A DNA stretch of 64,000 nt from Corynebacterium casei LMG S-19264 (GCF_000550785.1 NZ_CP004350.1:2274009-2338008); one strand, 5' to 3'; positions 7,769 through 17,461 are shown, numbered from the stretch's first letter. Notes: generated by a model from the sequence alone, not told the origin. Translations and numbers: made by a program.

Positions 7769-8800
7769 TTAGCTTTCTAGATCCTCAAGCGCTTCATCGA
7801 GAAGGTCCAGGCTAAACATCGCATCGGTGTAGCCGGCGACTGTCATCTTGCCGATTGGGTACACGTTGCCGTCTTCTACTGCCTTGAGGTTCTTGTACAG
7901 CGGTTCTTCCTGCAGGATTTCGAAGGTTTCGGTTGGTTCAAAGGCAAGGTTAGTGCCGTAGAACAACACGTCGGCATCGCCGACAGCGTTGTTGATTTCT
8001 TCAAGGGAGACGGTGAACTCGCCGCCGTCTTCATCGCCGACGGTTTCATTGATCTGATCGGACCACTGAACGCCGATTGGACCAAGGATGTTGCCCAGCA
8101 TGCTGGCATCGCTGTTGAGGTCAACTTCTTGCTCGTTGTAGGAATTGATTACGGCGAAGCGGCGGTCTGCCAGCACATCAGCGTGCTTTTCCTTCAGTTC
8201 AGCTTGGCGGTCTTCCAAGGCGGTTTCGAGCTCATCAATTTTATCCGCCTGGTTCACGGCATCCGCTACCTGCCCAACACGTCCCCGCCAGTCGGCGCGG
8301 TCTTGGCCACCGTGCATGTAGATATATGACGGCGCGATGGCTCGAAGCTGCTCAAGATCGACTGCTTCAACATAGTTCGGCACCAGGATCAGGTCAGGTT
8401 CCAAAGCAGCGATTGCTTCCAGTTCGATGCCTTCGCGTTCACTGACCTGAGGAACATTTTCGATGTCCTTGGCCTTTTCTGATGGCAACAGGCCTTCGGT
8501 GTAACCACCCTGACCAACAGGTGCCAGCCCTAAGTCCACCAACGCCTCGGTGGCGGCGAAGTGCAAAGTCACCACACGCTGTGGATCAGATGGCACTTCC
8601 ACTTCATTGCCTTCATAGTCCGTCACCGTGCGGGTATCGCCCTGCGCTGCAGAGTCTTCGCCACCAGCTTCGTTGCTCGAAGACTCGGTTGCTTGAGTCG
8701 TGCTGTTGTCTTCCGCTGAGCAACCAGTGATGACCAAGGCGCCTGCGGTCAAGAGGGTTGCGAACTTGAGCGCGCGACGACGGGAAGAATTGTTAATCAT
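7769..8800 (-). CDS. Siderophore ABC transporter substrate-binding lipoprotein
   Basis: This is the FecB/FhuD-type solute receptor of a ferric-siderophore importer, anchored outside the membrane. The lipobox LVITGC places the lipidated Cys at residue 27. The preceding SRRRALKF has twin arginines, so Tat export is possible. A short acidic linker follows, then the two-lobed binding fold beginning EVPSDPQRVVTLHFAATEAL, with the characteristic TxFAATE-type first strand. The start overlaps the stop of the upstream ABC gene by 4 nt, so translation is coupled. It is the last gene of a seven-gene operon. The ligand is not known from sequence. Confidence 0.9.
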   Translation of the reverse strand: MINNSSRRRALKFATLLTAGALVITGCSAEDNSTTQATESSSNEAGGEDSAAQGDTRTVTDYEGNEVEVPSDPQRVVTLHFAATEALVDLGLAPVGQGGYTEGLLPSEKAKDIENVPQVSEREGIELEAIAALEPDLILVPNYVEAVDLEQLRAIAPSYIYMHGGQDRADWRGRVGQVADAVNQADKIDELETALEDRQAELKEKHADVLADRRFAVINSYNEQEVDLNSDASMLGNILGPIGVQWSDQINETVGDEDGGEFTVSLEEINNAVGDADVLFYGTNLAFEPTETFEILQEEPLYKNLKAVEDGNVYPIGKMTVAGYTDAMFSLDLLDEALEDLES

Positions 8801-10551
8801 GATGTTGCTCCTTCAGACCACGCCTGCCAAAGCCGGGCGTAGCTAGTTTCAGTTTCAAGTAGTTGTTCGTGTGTACCGGATTCGATGATTCGGCCGTTGT
8901 CCATGACCAGGATGCGGTCGCTGCTGGCTGCTTGGGACAAGCGGTGGGCAATGACAATGGCCGCGCTGTTCGAAGTAATGGCGAGTGATGCCTTGTCCAG
9001 GACCTCAGCATCGGCACTATCTGCTTCAGCTGTTGCTTCATCCAAGATGATCAGCGGCGGATTAAGCAGACTCATACGAGCAAGCGCCAGGTGCTGTGCT
9101 TGGGCCGGCTCCAGGTTCCGGGCTCCGTGGCCAACCGCCGTATCAAGGCCTTCCGGCAAGGCCATGACAAAACCATGGGCACCAGTCCGGTGCAGGGCAT
9201 CGATGATTTCTTGCTCCGTGGCCTCTGGCTTTGCCAGGGTCAGATTCGAGCGCACCGTACCAATGAAGACGTGGGTTTCTTGGGAAAGCGAATAGACTTC
9301 ATCGGCAGAAATGCTGCGTTCAAGCAGGCCGCTGCTTGGTGAATAAACCCCGGCAACCAACGATGCCAGGGTAGATTTTCCAGAGCCTGTCGCACCCACC
9401 ACAGCGATGGTTTCCCCGGGTGCAATATCCACATCAATGCCCTTGAGTGCTTCAAATCCGTTTGGATATGCAAAATCAAGGTCTTGGATTCTCACTAACG
9501 TCCGGTTCTGGTTTTCGTCGAAGTTGGTGTCACTGCTGTTATGGTCTCCAGGCTTTTGCCGAACTTCAACAACACCAACCAGGCGGCTCAGAGAGGACAG
9601 TGCTTCCTGGAAATCATCCATGACATACATCAGCCCATTAACCGGGCCAATGATGCGCTGGAATAACAACGCTGCAGCAGTTACTGCACCCGGGGTGACT
9701 TCTCCCCGAAAGGCCAGCCACACGCCGAGTCCTAGCACTGCGAAAATACCAATTGCTTGGGCGATGTTGAGTCGGCCAAACAACCAGTTTTGAACAATGC
9801 GGGTGCGCATTGCCCAACGAACCTTGTCCCATGAGGAAACAGAAACCCGATCTAGCTGATGCGCACCGAGCTGGTGGGCACTGACCGTATCCAGGTTGTC
9901 CAGGGTGCCCAAAATATGCTGGCCACGCACTGATTCCACCGCGCGCTGTTTTTGATAGACCGGAGGGCCGGTGCGCAAGTACCAACGCACATGCACCACG
10001 TACAGCGGGGTGAGCGCGAGGAAGATCAGTAGAAAGCGCCAGTCAATGCTGGTGATGGTTCCAGCAATCAAAACCACGGTAAAGATAGAAACAAAGAATC
10101 GTGGCAATACATCCGGCAGGGTGCCGGAGACTTGGGCGATGTCATCGGATGCACGCGTGACCACATCGCCTGTGCCGGCAGTTTCCACGGTGGAACGCGG
10201 CAATCGCAATGCAGCACCAACATAATCCTCGCGGATTTCAGCGATAACGGTCTCCGTAATGCGAGCAATCCCCACCCCGCCCAGCCAGGCAAAGAGCCCC
10301 GCGGCAAAAGCGGCGCCGATAAGCAGCGCAATCATCTGCGGAAAGCTCTCAGGTACGCCATTGCTCCCATTGGTATTGAGCAGGTCAACAATACGGCCAA
10401 TCAGCAGCGGTACCACCAGCGCGGTGGCTGATTCCGCGAGAAATAGCAGCAAGACTCCCAGCAACGCCAGGCACCGGCCACGCAGCATCTGCCACAAATA
10501 TGAGCTGATCTGGGATGAGCCAGCAACGCTTAGTAGGTGTTGATTGCTCAT
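8797..10551 (-). CDS. ABC exporter-type half-transporter, catalytic ATP-site subunit
   Basis: This is a type IV ABC half-transporter: six predicted membrane helices (about residues 20-300), then an ATPase domain (about 350-584). Walker A is intact (GATGSGKST, 386-394), as are Walker B (IILDEAT, from 501) and the switch His (IAHR). The signature motif, normally LSGGQ, is replaced by LEPAQ (480-484). It overlaps the next upstream half-transporter by 4 nt and must pair with it, since that partner has a normal LSGGQ but no Walker A. Placement among siderophore genes suggests an IrtB-like role in moving or releasing siderophore; the direction of transport cannot be read from sequence. Confidence 0.88.
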   Translation of the reverse strand: MSNQHLLSVAGSSQISSYLWQMLRGRCLALLGVLLLFLAESATALVVPLLIGRIVDLLNTNGSNGVPESFPQMIALLIGAAFAAGLFAWLGGVGIARITETVIAEIREDYVGAALRLPRSTVETAGTGDVVTRASDDIAQVSGTLPDVLPRFFVSIFTVVLIAGTITSIDWRFLLIFLALTPLYVVHVRWYLRTGPPVYQKQRAVESVRGQHILGTLDNLDTVSAHQLGAHQLDRVSVSSWDKVRWAMRTRIVQNWLFGRLNIAQAIGIFAVLGLGVWLAFRGEVTPGAVTAAALLFQRIIGPVNGLMYVMDDFQEALSSLSRLVGVVEVRQKPGDHNSSDTNFDENQNRTLVRIQDLDFAYPNGFEALKGIDVDIAPGETIAVVGATGSGKSTLASLVAGVYSPSSGLLERSISADEVYSLSQETHVFIGTVRSNLTLAKPEATEQEIIDALHRTGAHGFVMALPEGLDTAVGHGARNLEPAQAQHLALARMSLLNPPLIILDEATAEADSADAEVLDKASLAITSNSAAIVIAHRLSQAASSDRILVMDNGRIIESGTHEQLLETETSYARLWQAWSEGATS

Positions 10552-12296
10552 GTCACACTCACTTTCACCGGGGCAATCACGCGGTCAGCAATAGCGTTAA
10601 ACGCGCGGCTAGAGCTAATAACCACCGTCAGCAGTCCCTCGCGGCGGGCACGCAGCCGCTTAGCTATGATCTCCTCCGTCACAGCATCCACCGACGTAGT
10701 GGGCTCCACTAGGACTAGAATGCGTGGGTTCGCAGCCACTGCGCGTGCCAGTGCAATGCGTTGACGCTGGCCACCGGATAGTTCTAGTGCGCCGTCACCA
10801 AGGCGGGCCGCGAGGCCATCGGGAAGCTCATGGTCGCCCAACGCTGCAACTTCTAAAGCCTCACGGGCGTCGTGGGCATCTACTTCCCTACCGCCGTTGA
10901 ACTGCACGTTTTCTAACACCGTGCCGGCGAACAGTCCTGGGTGGTGTGGAAGAACCAGCAACTGTGAATGCAGGGACTTTGGAGTAATAGCGGTGATATC
11001 GAATCCGCCAATGACAAAGGTTCCTTCCTTAGCCATTCGTTTGAGCGTGAGAATCTCAGTCAGTTGCGTTGCAGATTCCTGCGGCAGGTTTAACACCACG
11101 AATTCATCCGGCTCAATGCGCCCGTCCACCTTGTTTCCGGCAAGGTCTAATTCTTCAAAGGCGATGAAATTCTCATCATCTTCGAGCTCCACGGTGCCCG
11201 CTGTTGCAGGGTGGGAACCGGCATTGAGCAGGTCCAGCACGCGTTGTGAGGAAGCCTGCGAAATCGCCCACATGGAGCCAAGGGTCCCCACGAGTTCTTG
11301 AATCGGGGAAATCATGATGACAGCAACACCGGTTGCGGTAATCAGCTCGCCGGCGGAAATCATGCCGTTAAGCGCCATGACAATCGCGGCCAACGCCACA
11401 AGCACCGCCACCAACTGGGACCCCGTGGTGGTCACGCCTTCGAAAGCAGCCCGGGCATTTCGGGCTGAGATGGTGGTGCGCAGGGCTTCCTGGCTAAAAG
11501 TCCGATAATTCGCCGCGGCGGTTTTCTGGGCATGAAGACCGGAGATAACCCTAAAGCCTGACACCAAGTCGGCTGCGGCACCGGCTGCATCAGCCAAGGT
11601 GTACTGCTCTTTCAAACTGCGCGCCCGCAGCGGTGTGGCCGCAAGATGCATCAGTGCCAACAGGATAGGCAGACCGATAACAATGCCCAAGCCCAACCAG
11701 GGATTGATGATGAACAATGTGATGACTGCGACCAGCAGCGCAGCGACTTGGCTGGGCGGATAAACAATGATGTAAAAGACTTGGCTGGCGCGCTGGGTAT
11801 CACCAGTGGCGATAGAAAGCAGCTGGCCCGGCGCGCGTTGTGCGCCCGCGAATCCGCGCGGGGACAAGACCCGTTCGATGACTGCTTGGGAGAGCTCATA
11901 TTGTGAGCGTTGCACGGCTAGCCAACCGGTGCGGCTTCCTATTTGGAAACCAAAGTGCATGACTACATACAGCCCAGCCAGTGCACCGAACCACAGGTAC
12001 AGGTCATAAGAGAAGTCTGCGAATCTCACCCCACCAAAGGCAGGGGTTGCAACATCGTCTACTACGCGTCCGACCACCGTGGGCATGAGCATGTTGCAAA
12101 TACCAAAGGTCATGAGAAGCAGGGATGCTGCGCTCAGCCGCTTCGCGTTAGCCCGAATCAGTGCGAAGCTGAGCTGGCGTGGTGTCCAATTGGGATCGAA
12201 GAGGATTCGCGGTGGTGTTGGATTATCAGGTGCTTGGCCTTGGCCCCAGTCATGAACCGGGTCCTCCGCAGAATCAGCGGGGTTAACAACAGTCAT
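10548..12296 (-). CDS. ABC exporter-type half-transporter, degenerate ATP-site subunit
   Basis: This 582-residue membrane-ATPase fusion partners the following gene. Membrane helices cover about residues 45-345. The ATPase domain is strikingly decayed. At the Walker A position (about 402-412) the sequence is LNLPQESATQL, with no glycine loop or Lys. Walker B reads ILVLVEPTTS with Val for Asp, and the switch-His position reads SSSR. The signature LSGGQRQR (506-513) is perfect. In a heterodimer this signature completes the working ATP site of the partner, and the other site is dead. It starts 10 bp after the reductase-fusion gene, in the same operon. Confidence 0.87.
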   Translation of the reverse strand: MTVVNPADSAEDPVHDWGQGQAPDNPTPPRILFDPNWTPRQLSFALIRANAKRLSAASLLLMTFGICNMLMPTVVGRVVDDVATPAFGGVRFADFSYDLYLWFGALAGLYVVMHFGFQIGSRTGWLAVQRSQYELSQAVIERVLSPRGFAGAQRAPGQLLSIATGDTQRASQVFYIIVYPPSQVAALLVAVITLFIINPWLGLGIVIGLPILLALMHLAATPLRARSLKEQYTLADAAGAAADLVSGFRVISGLHAQKTAAANYRTFSQEALRTTISARNARAAFEGVTTTGSQLVAVLVALAAIVMALNGMISAGELITATGVAVIMISPIQELVGTLGSMWAISQASSQRVLDLLNAGSHPATAGTVELEDDENFIAFEELDLAGNKVDGRIEPDEFVVLNLPQESATQLTEILTLKRMAKEGTFVIGGFDITAITPKSLHSQLLVLPHHPGLFAGTVLENVQFNGGREVDAHDAREALEVAALGDHELPDGLAARLGDGALELSGGQRQRIALARAVAANPRILVLVEPTTSVDAVTEEIIAKRLRARREGLLTVVISSSRAFNAIADRVIAPVKVSVT

Positions 12297-12306
12297 TTAG
12301 GCAACC

Positions 12307-14082
12307 TCACACGCCGAATTCGTGCAGGGTCAAGCCCCAGCCAATGGTGCGACGTTGTGGAATACCAAGTCCGGCTGCTTCAAAGAGCTCGTCGAGTTCT
12401 TCCGCGGTGCGCGAGCCACCGCCGCTGAGCACAAAGTGCCCAAGGTCTTCTTCAAAGTCGTGGTCATGAGCACGGACTGGGTTCAGCACGCGGGCAAAGT
12501 AGTACAAGCGGCCGTGCGTTGCAGCTTCTTTTAGCAGCGCGATGGATTCAAAGTCTGAGCGTTCATTGATTGCTTCAACCAGCAGCACGGCATCCGCATC
12601 GCCTAAGTCAGTGTGGAGAGTAATGCGCTCATTGGTGGTATTAGCCTGGTGCGCGGCAAGTTCGGCTTTGTTTCCCACAATGGTGACAGCAGTGTCTTTG
12701 TGTTTATCGGCAATCGCCTGGGCAAAGGCGCGGACGCCAGGTCCAGCAATGGCCACGGTGCGGAGGTTGGCGAAGGCTCCATCGGCAGCAAGTGCACCAG
12801 CGACCCAGCCTGCGTATTCGGTCTCTGCTTCTACTCGTTGTTGAATCAAACCGTCAGTTTCGGAGTAATTGGTTTGAGTGCCTTCACGAACCGCGTCGAG
12901 CAGACCCGTGACCACCGCCAGCTCACGCCTGGCGAAAGGTCCGTCCAAATTGAGGTCTTCAGAAACGTATTCTGTATCTAGCTCACGGCCCATGTCCGTA
13001 AGCTTCCAACCGGAAGGGGTTTGTTGCGTGACCTCAATTGATTCGAGATAACGCAGGAGTTTAAACAGACCAAACTCATTCGCGCCGGTTGCTTCCACCA
13101 ACTGTTCAAGACTGTTCACATCGGAGCCCATGATGGGGCCAAGGTCCAAGGTCGCGGCGACGCGCAGGGCAAAGCCCGGGGTGATTTCGCTGAGCTCATG
13201 GAATACCTCGCGCACATTTTCACTCGCGCTGAAATCAGGCAGCTCAGGGTTTTCGGCAGAGGCTGTGACCTTTTGTTTCTTCCAGTAACCGGTGACTTCA
13301 ATCTGGTCTTTGTCCAGGTTCTTTTCCCGCTTTAGCCAACGGCGGATCGGAGTCAGTGTTCCAGCCTCCCCAGCAACCCACGCGAAGACGTTGCCGTCCC
13401 ACCATTCGGCGGCCTTCAAAGCATCGAAAAGCAATGCGGTGGTGCCAGCCTCAGCGCCGTGGCGCACCAGCCAGGTCAACTCCACACCTTCTGGAACAAC
13501 TAGGTCCTGGCGGTGGGATTCTTCCTCAACCTCGATAAACACCTGGCCCCGGGCTCCTTCGGGCCATTCCTCCAGCCATCGGCCCACTGCCGGCAATGCG
13601 GTCTCATCCGCGCCGATGAGCACCCAATCAGCGCCTTCCGGATGCACCGACGATGACTTCGGCCCGGCAATCTGAATGGTCTCCCCCGGTTTCACGTTGC
13701 GCGCCCAACTGGTGGCAGGCCCTACGCCGTGGTTGACAAAGTCCACGTCAATCTCACCGGCTTCTGGATCCCAGCGGCGAACGGTATAGGTACGGATTAG
13801 CTTGGCGCCTTCACCGCGGGACCAATTGAGCACGCCATCAAGCTGCGTTGGGCCAACAGAATTCTCCGCCTCTGGATGGTCAATGAGAATCTTGAATTCA
13901 TCATCAAAACCATCCGAGCGAAATTCAGCTACCGGGTAACCGTTGTCTGCAGTGTGAGCTTTGAGTTGCTCACCGCCGAGAGTCACGCGGCGCATGCCCG
14001 GGGTGACATCTTCTGCTCTAATGACCTTAAGGAAACGGGTGGTAATCGGGAAAATCTCAAGTGGACGAAGGCTGTTGGCCAT
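12307..14082 (-). CDS. Siderophore-interacting reductase fused to methyltransferase-like domain
   Basis: This is a two-domain cytoplasmic protein. Residues about 10-275 form a siderophore-interacting (SIP/ViuB) flavoprotein that should reduce ferric siderophore with NAD(P)H to release iron; RTYTVR (97-102) is the FAD-binding motif and GADETALPA (157-165) the family's nucleotide-side motif. Residues about 285-591 look like a class I O-methyltransferase of the acetylserotonin type. They comprise a winged-helix dimerisation part (FKLLRYLESI, TDMGREL) and a Rossmann part ending in FVLSGGGSRTAEEL. The SAM loop is unusual (AIAGPGVRAF rather than GGGxG), so SAM binding is uncertain. AAGGAG supports the ATG. 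It lies between fepC-like and ABC-exporter genes. Confidence 0.85.
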   Translation of the reverse strand: MANSLRPLEIFPITTRFLKVIRAEDVTPGMRRVTLGGEQLKAHTADNGYPVAEFRSDGFDDEFKILIDHPEAENSVGPTQLDGVLNWSRGEGAKLIRTYTVRRWDPEAGEIDVDFVNHGVGPATSWARNVKPGETIQIAGPKSSSVHPEGADWVLIGADETALPAVGRWLEEWPEGARGQVFIEVEEESHRQDLVVPEGVELTWLVRHGAEAGTTALLFDALKAAEWWDGNVFAWVAGEAGTLTPIRRWLKREKNLDKDQIEVTGYWKKQKVTASAENPELPDFSASENVREVFHELSEITPGFALRVAATLDLGPIMGSDVNSLEQLVEATGANEFGLFKLLRYLESIEVTQQTPSGWKLTDMGRELDTEYVSEDLNLDGPFARRELAVVTGLLDAVREGTQTNYSETDGLIQQRVEAETEYAGWVAGALAADGAFANLRTVAIAGPGVRAFAQAIADKHKDTAVTIVGNKAELAAHQANTTNERITLHTDLGDADAVLLVEAINERSDFESIALLKEAATHGRLYYFARVLNPVRAHDHDFEEDLGHFVLSGGGSRTAEELDELFEAAGLGIPQRRTIGWGLTLHEFGV

Positions 14083-14108
14083 GACGCGTGCTCCTTAGAG
14101 GATGGAAT

Positions 14109-14996
14109 TTAGTGGGTGTTAGAAAACTCTGGATTATTGACCCCAGCAGCGACTTGGGTTCCGTCTTCTGTCAGTTTCGGCTGCTGGTTGGCCACGCGAG
14201 GATCCAATGGCACCACGGTTGGAGTGCTGGTGGCTGGGTCTGGGCAGATCATGGCTTCGAGTCCAAAGACATCCGCGACCATCTCCTTGGTCAACACTTC
14301 TTCCGGAACGCCGGAGGTAATCACTTCGCCCTTCTTCATCACAATGAGGTGATCGGCGTAGCGTGCCGCCTGGTTCAAGTCATGGAGCACTGTGACCACG
14401 GTCTTACCTTCCTCGTGGAAGTCACGCAGCAGCTCCATCAGCTCATACTGGTGCGCGATATCCAGGAAGGTGGTGGGCTCATCCAGCAACATGATGGGTG
14501 TTTGCTGCGCCAGCAGCATGGCAATCCACACGCGCTGGCGTTGACCACCGGATAGCTCCGCCACGTAACGGTCAGACAGGTCCGTCAAACGGGTGGCAGT
14601 CAGGGCCATGTTGACGGCGTCTTCATCAGACTGGCGCCATTGCTGAATCAAAGACTGATAAGGCGCGCGTCCACGTGCCACCAGGTCTGCAACGCGAATA
14701 CCTTCTGGCGCTAGAGAAGTCTGCGGCAGCAAGCCCAGCACGCGTGCGACTTCTTTGGGCTTGTATTTGGAAATATCTTTATCATCCAAATACACGTGCC
14801 CCTCAGCGGGTGTAATAACTCGCGCCAGCCCGCGCAGCAGCGTGGACTTGCCACAACCATTAGGGCCAATAATTGCCGTGAATGAGTTGTGTGGAATCTC
14901 TACAGAGATGTTTTTGCTAATGACTGTCTTGTCATAGCCAATAGTGGCGTTTTCAATCCGCAACCGAGACGCGGTTGAATTATCTTTCGTGTTCAT
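14109..14996 (-). CDS. Ferric-siderophore ABC importer ATPase (FecE/FepC type)
   Basis: This is the ATP-hydrolysing subunit of the siderophore importer, working with the two permeases encoded just upstream. It has Walker A GPNGCGKST (about residues 43-51), a Q-loop, signature LSGGQRQR, Walker B IMLLDEPTTFLD and switch His LHDLNQAARYADH, all intact. The last 40 residues (after the usual FecE end near PDPATSTPT) form a polar tail with no known role. AGGAAG precedes the ATG. It follows the second permease by 21 bp. Confidence 0.93.
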   Translation of the reverse strand: MNTKDNSTASRLRIENATIGYDKTVISKNISVEIPHNSFTAIIGPNGCGKSTLLRGLARVITPAEGHVYLDDKDISKYKPKEVARVLGLLPQTSLAPEGIRVADLVARGRAPYQSLIQQWRQSDEDAVNMALTATRLTDLSDRYVAELSGGQRQRVWIAMLLAQQTPIMLLDEPTTFLDIAHQYELMELLRDFHEEGKTVVTVLHDLNQAARYADHLIVMKKGEVITSGVPEEVLTKEMVADVFGLEAMICPDPATSTPTVVPLDPRVANQQPKLTEDGTQVAAGVNNPEFSNTH

Positions 14997-15017
14997 TATT
15001 TTCTTCCTGTCTCGTGC

Positions 15018-16103
15018 TTAACCGATACGGCCATAGTGGCGGCGGGCTTCTCTCACCAGCAGCCAGATCATGTAGCAACCACCGATAGACACGGTGATCA
15101 GACCAACTGGGATGGGACGATAGAAGGCGGCAATGACCAAGGAGAGCAAGTGCGCGATAGACAGCAGGGCTGCGCCCATTGCTGCCGATGGCCACAGGCT
15201 CACACCCGGTGAGCTGGTCAAACGTCGCGCCAACTGCGGTGCAGCCAGGGCAACAAAACCAATCGGACCAGCTGCCGCGGTGACCAGCGCGGTGGTGGAA
15301 ACACCCACCACAATCAGCGCCAGTCGGGCTGGGCCAACGCGGAAACCATGGGTCAATGCAGTGTCATCGCCCATTTCCATGTGCTGCAATGAGCGCGCTA
15401 GCAGCACCGCCAGGATAAAGATGATCACAGCAATTGCCACGCTTGGGATAAGCGATGCCCAGGTCACGCGTGTAATAGAACCGGCTGCCCAAATGCCAAC
15501 AACCATGGCGTCATCCACGTCAGCGCGGGTGATGATGTAGGAATTCAATGACGTCAGCATGGCGGAGACACCAATACCGACCACGATGAGGCGGAAGCCC
15601 TGTACGCCTTTGCGCCAGGACAAAAGGTAGACAACGAAAGCGGTGATGATGCCGCCAAGAATGGACACACCTGCGATGGACCAGTACTGCATGTTGCCGA
15701 AGACCAGGATGAGCAACACAACAGCGGTGTAGGAACCAGCATCAAAGCCGATGATGTCCGGGGAACCCAAAGGGTTACGCGTCAGCGACTGGAAGATGGC
15801 TCCGCCCAATCCCAAAAGCGCACCGAATACCACCGCGGCGCTGGCAACCGGCAGGCGCCATTCGCGGACAATCAACAGGTGGAATTCCTCGCCCACGCCA
15901 ACGATGGCTTGGACTACCTGGCCCAAGGAAATCGGGAAATCGCCCAAGGTGATGGCCACGGTGGCGGCAAAGGTGCCGAGTATGACCAGGATGAGTGACA
16001 CCGCCAGAATCCGCATCGGGATTCTGAAAGAGAAGAGTTTGTTGCGAACGGTCAGGGAAGAATAGCCGAAATCGGTGTTCTTAGAATCTTTCATTAACAT
16101 CAC
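15018..16103 (-). CDS. Ferric-siderophore permease, FecCD family (second)
   Basis: This is a membrane subunit of the siderophore importer. It has about nine to ten transmembrane helices after a polar N-terminal 30 residues. FecCD landmarks are present: GGAIFQSLTRNPLGSPDIIG after helix 2, and the GPIGFVALAAPQLAR loop that contacts the ATPase. Its start overlaps the stop of the first permease by 4 nt, so the two are translationally coupled and should form a heterodimer. An ATG three codons downstream is an alternative start. Confidence 0.92.
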   Translation of the reverse strand: MMLMKDSKNTDFGYSSLTVRNKLFSFRIPMRILAVSLILVILGTFAATVAITLGDFPISLGQVVQAIVGVGEEFHLLIVREWRLPVASAAVVFGALLGLGGAIFQSLTRNPLGSPDIIGFDAGSYTAVVLLILVFGNMQYWSIAGVSILGGIITAFVVYLLSWRKGVQGFRLIVVGIGVSAMLTSLNSYIITRADVDDAMVVGIWAAGSITRVTWASLIPSVAIAVIIFILAVLLARSLQHMEMGDDTALTHGFRVGPARLALIVVGVSTTALVTAAAGPIGFVALAAPQLARRLTSSPGVSLWPSAAMGAALLSIAHLLSLVIAAFYRPIPVGLITVSIGGCYMIWLLVREARRHYGRIG

Positions 16104-17170
16104 AGACCACTCGCTTTGCTTCGACGTACCAGGGCAATCAGCACTGGCGCACCCACGATCGCGGTGACCACGCCGACTTCAATCTCGCCCGGGCGGGCAA
16201 TAATGCGGCCCAGAACATCGGCGGCGAGAACCAGCACGGGTGCAGACAACGCAGAATATGCAATAATCCAGCGCTGGTCGGGGCCGACAAACCACCTGAC
16301 CACGTGCGGGATCATCAAACCGACAAAGCCAATGCCACCGGTCAGGGCGGTGCCGCCGCCGGCCAGCAAGGTCACGGCGATAATGCCGAAGACGCGCGAG
16401 CGGCCCACCCGCGTTCCCAGGGAGGCGGCGAGGTCATCGCCTAAGGCAATGGAGTTCAACGAGTTGGACAGCGCCAGGGCAATAATCAGACCCACCACGA
16501 TAAAGGGCAGCACCTTCATGGTGTCTGCCAAATCCGTGCGTGCAATGGACCCCAAGCCCCAGTTGCGGATGCTTTCAAAAGTATTTGGGTCAATCAGGGT
16601 CAAGAAGGTGGTCACGCCACCCAAAACTGCGGCCAACGCAACACCGGCGAGCACTAAAGTCACTGGGTTGGCAGTACCGCCAGATGCACCGATGAGATAA
16701 ACCAGCACGGTGGCAACAGCGGCACCAATGAATGCGAACCAGATGTATCCGGTGACGCTGGACAGGCCAAAGACACCAACGCCGACGGTCACTGCGAAAC
16801 CAGCACCGGCGTTCACACCAAGGATGCCGGGGTCAGCCAGAGGGTTACGTGTCATGGCCTGAATCAAGGCACCAGCAACACCAAAGGCGGCACCAACTAA
16901 GAGACCAACAACGGTGCGCGGCACACGAAGTGACCAAATAATAATGGAGGCTTCACTGTCATCACGAGCGGTCAGGCCGTGCCACACAGAATCAAAAGGC
17001 AAGGGGTTAGCGCCAACCGCAATGCTGAGTAGCCCCGTAATTACCAGCGCAGCAAGAATGAGCAACAGACCTAAGGAGCGTCGACGGTACAACGTGCGCT
17101 TCGGCACTACGTCAGGAGTCCCCGGCGCGCTTGGGGCAATTGGAGTTTCCACTGCTTCTATAGAAGTCAT
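16100..17170 (-). CDS. Ferric-siderophore permease, FecCD family (first)
   Basis: This is the first gene of the siderophore operon and the partner of the next permease. Landmarks are GALIQAMTRNPLADPGILG, and GGIGFVGLMIPHVVRW, the coupling-helix region that docks on the ATPase. About nine to ten membrane helices follow a 30-residue polar N-terminus. GGGGGAGAA directly upstream supports ATG 17170 over a start six codons earlier. The 291-bp divergent region to the AraC gene carries a DtxR-like box, so iron repression is expected. Confidence 0.92.
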   Translation of the reverse strand: MTSIEAVETPIAPSAPGTPDVVPKRTLYRRRSLGLLLILAALVITGLLSIAVGANPLPFDSVWHGLTARDDSEASIIIWSLRVPRTVVGLLVGAAFGVAGALIQAMTRNPLADPGILGVNAGAGFAVTVGVGVFGLSSVTGYIWFAFIGAAVATVLVYLIGASGGTANPVTLVLAGVALAAVLGGVTTFLTLIDPNTFESIRNWGLGSIARTDLADTMKVLPFIVVGLIIALALSNSLNSIALGDDLAASLGTRVGRSRVFGIIAVTLLAGGGTALTGGIGFVGLMIPHVVRWFVGPDQRWIIAYSALSAPVLVLAADVLGRIIARPGEIEVGVVTAIVGAPVLIALVRRSKASGL

Positions 17171-17346
17171 TTCTCCCCCATTCCCCACTGCGGTAGCCCA
17201 TGTTCGGCTACAAATTGACTATCCACGGATTCCTTTCAAGTTGGAGCAGCTTCCCAGGGTGGAAAGCATGTCTTTTTAAGTCCAGTGCGCTAGGTGCACA
17301 CTTAAACATTGCTCCGTGAGCTTGCACCCAAATACACCCATTAAGG

Positions 17347-17365
17347 TTAGGGGAGGCTAAGCTAG
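17347..17365. promoter_or_regulatory. Putative DtxR iron-repressor box
   Basis: The 19-mer TTAGGGGAGGCTAAGCTAG matches the corynebacterial DtxR consensus TTAGGTTAGSCTAACCTAA at 15 of 19 positions. It lies between the siderophore operon and the divergent AraC gene, 97 bp before the AraC ATG and 176 bp before the permease ATG. Iron-dependent repression of one or both is the natural reading. Confidence 0.65.
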
Positions 17366-17461
17366 GTAGCTACACATTTTGCGCCACCTTCTACCCCGTT
17401 AACGACACAAGTACTTTTGACCGAAATATTGTGGTGGCCGGAGATTGCACAGGAGATTTCA

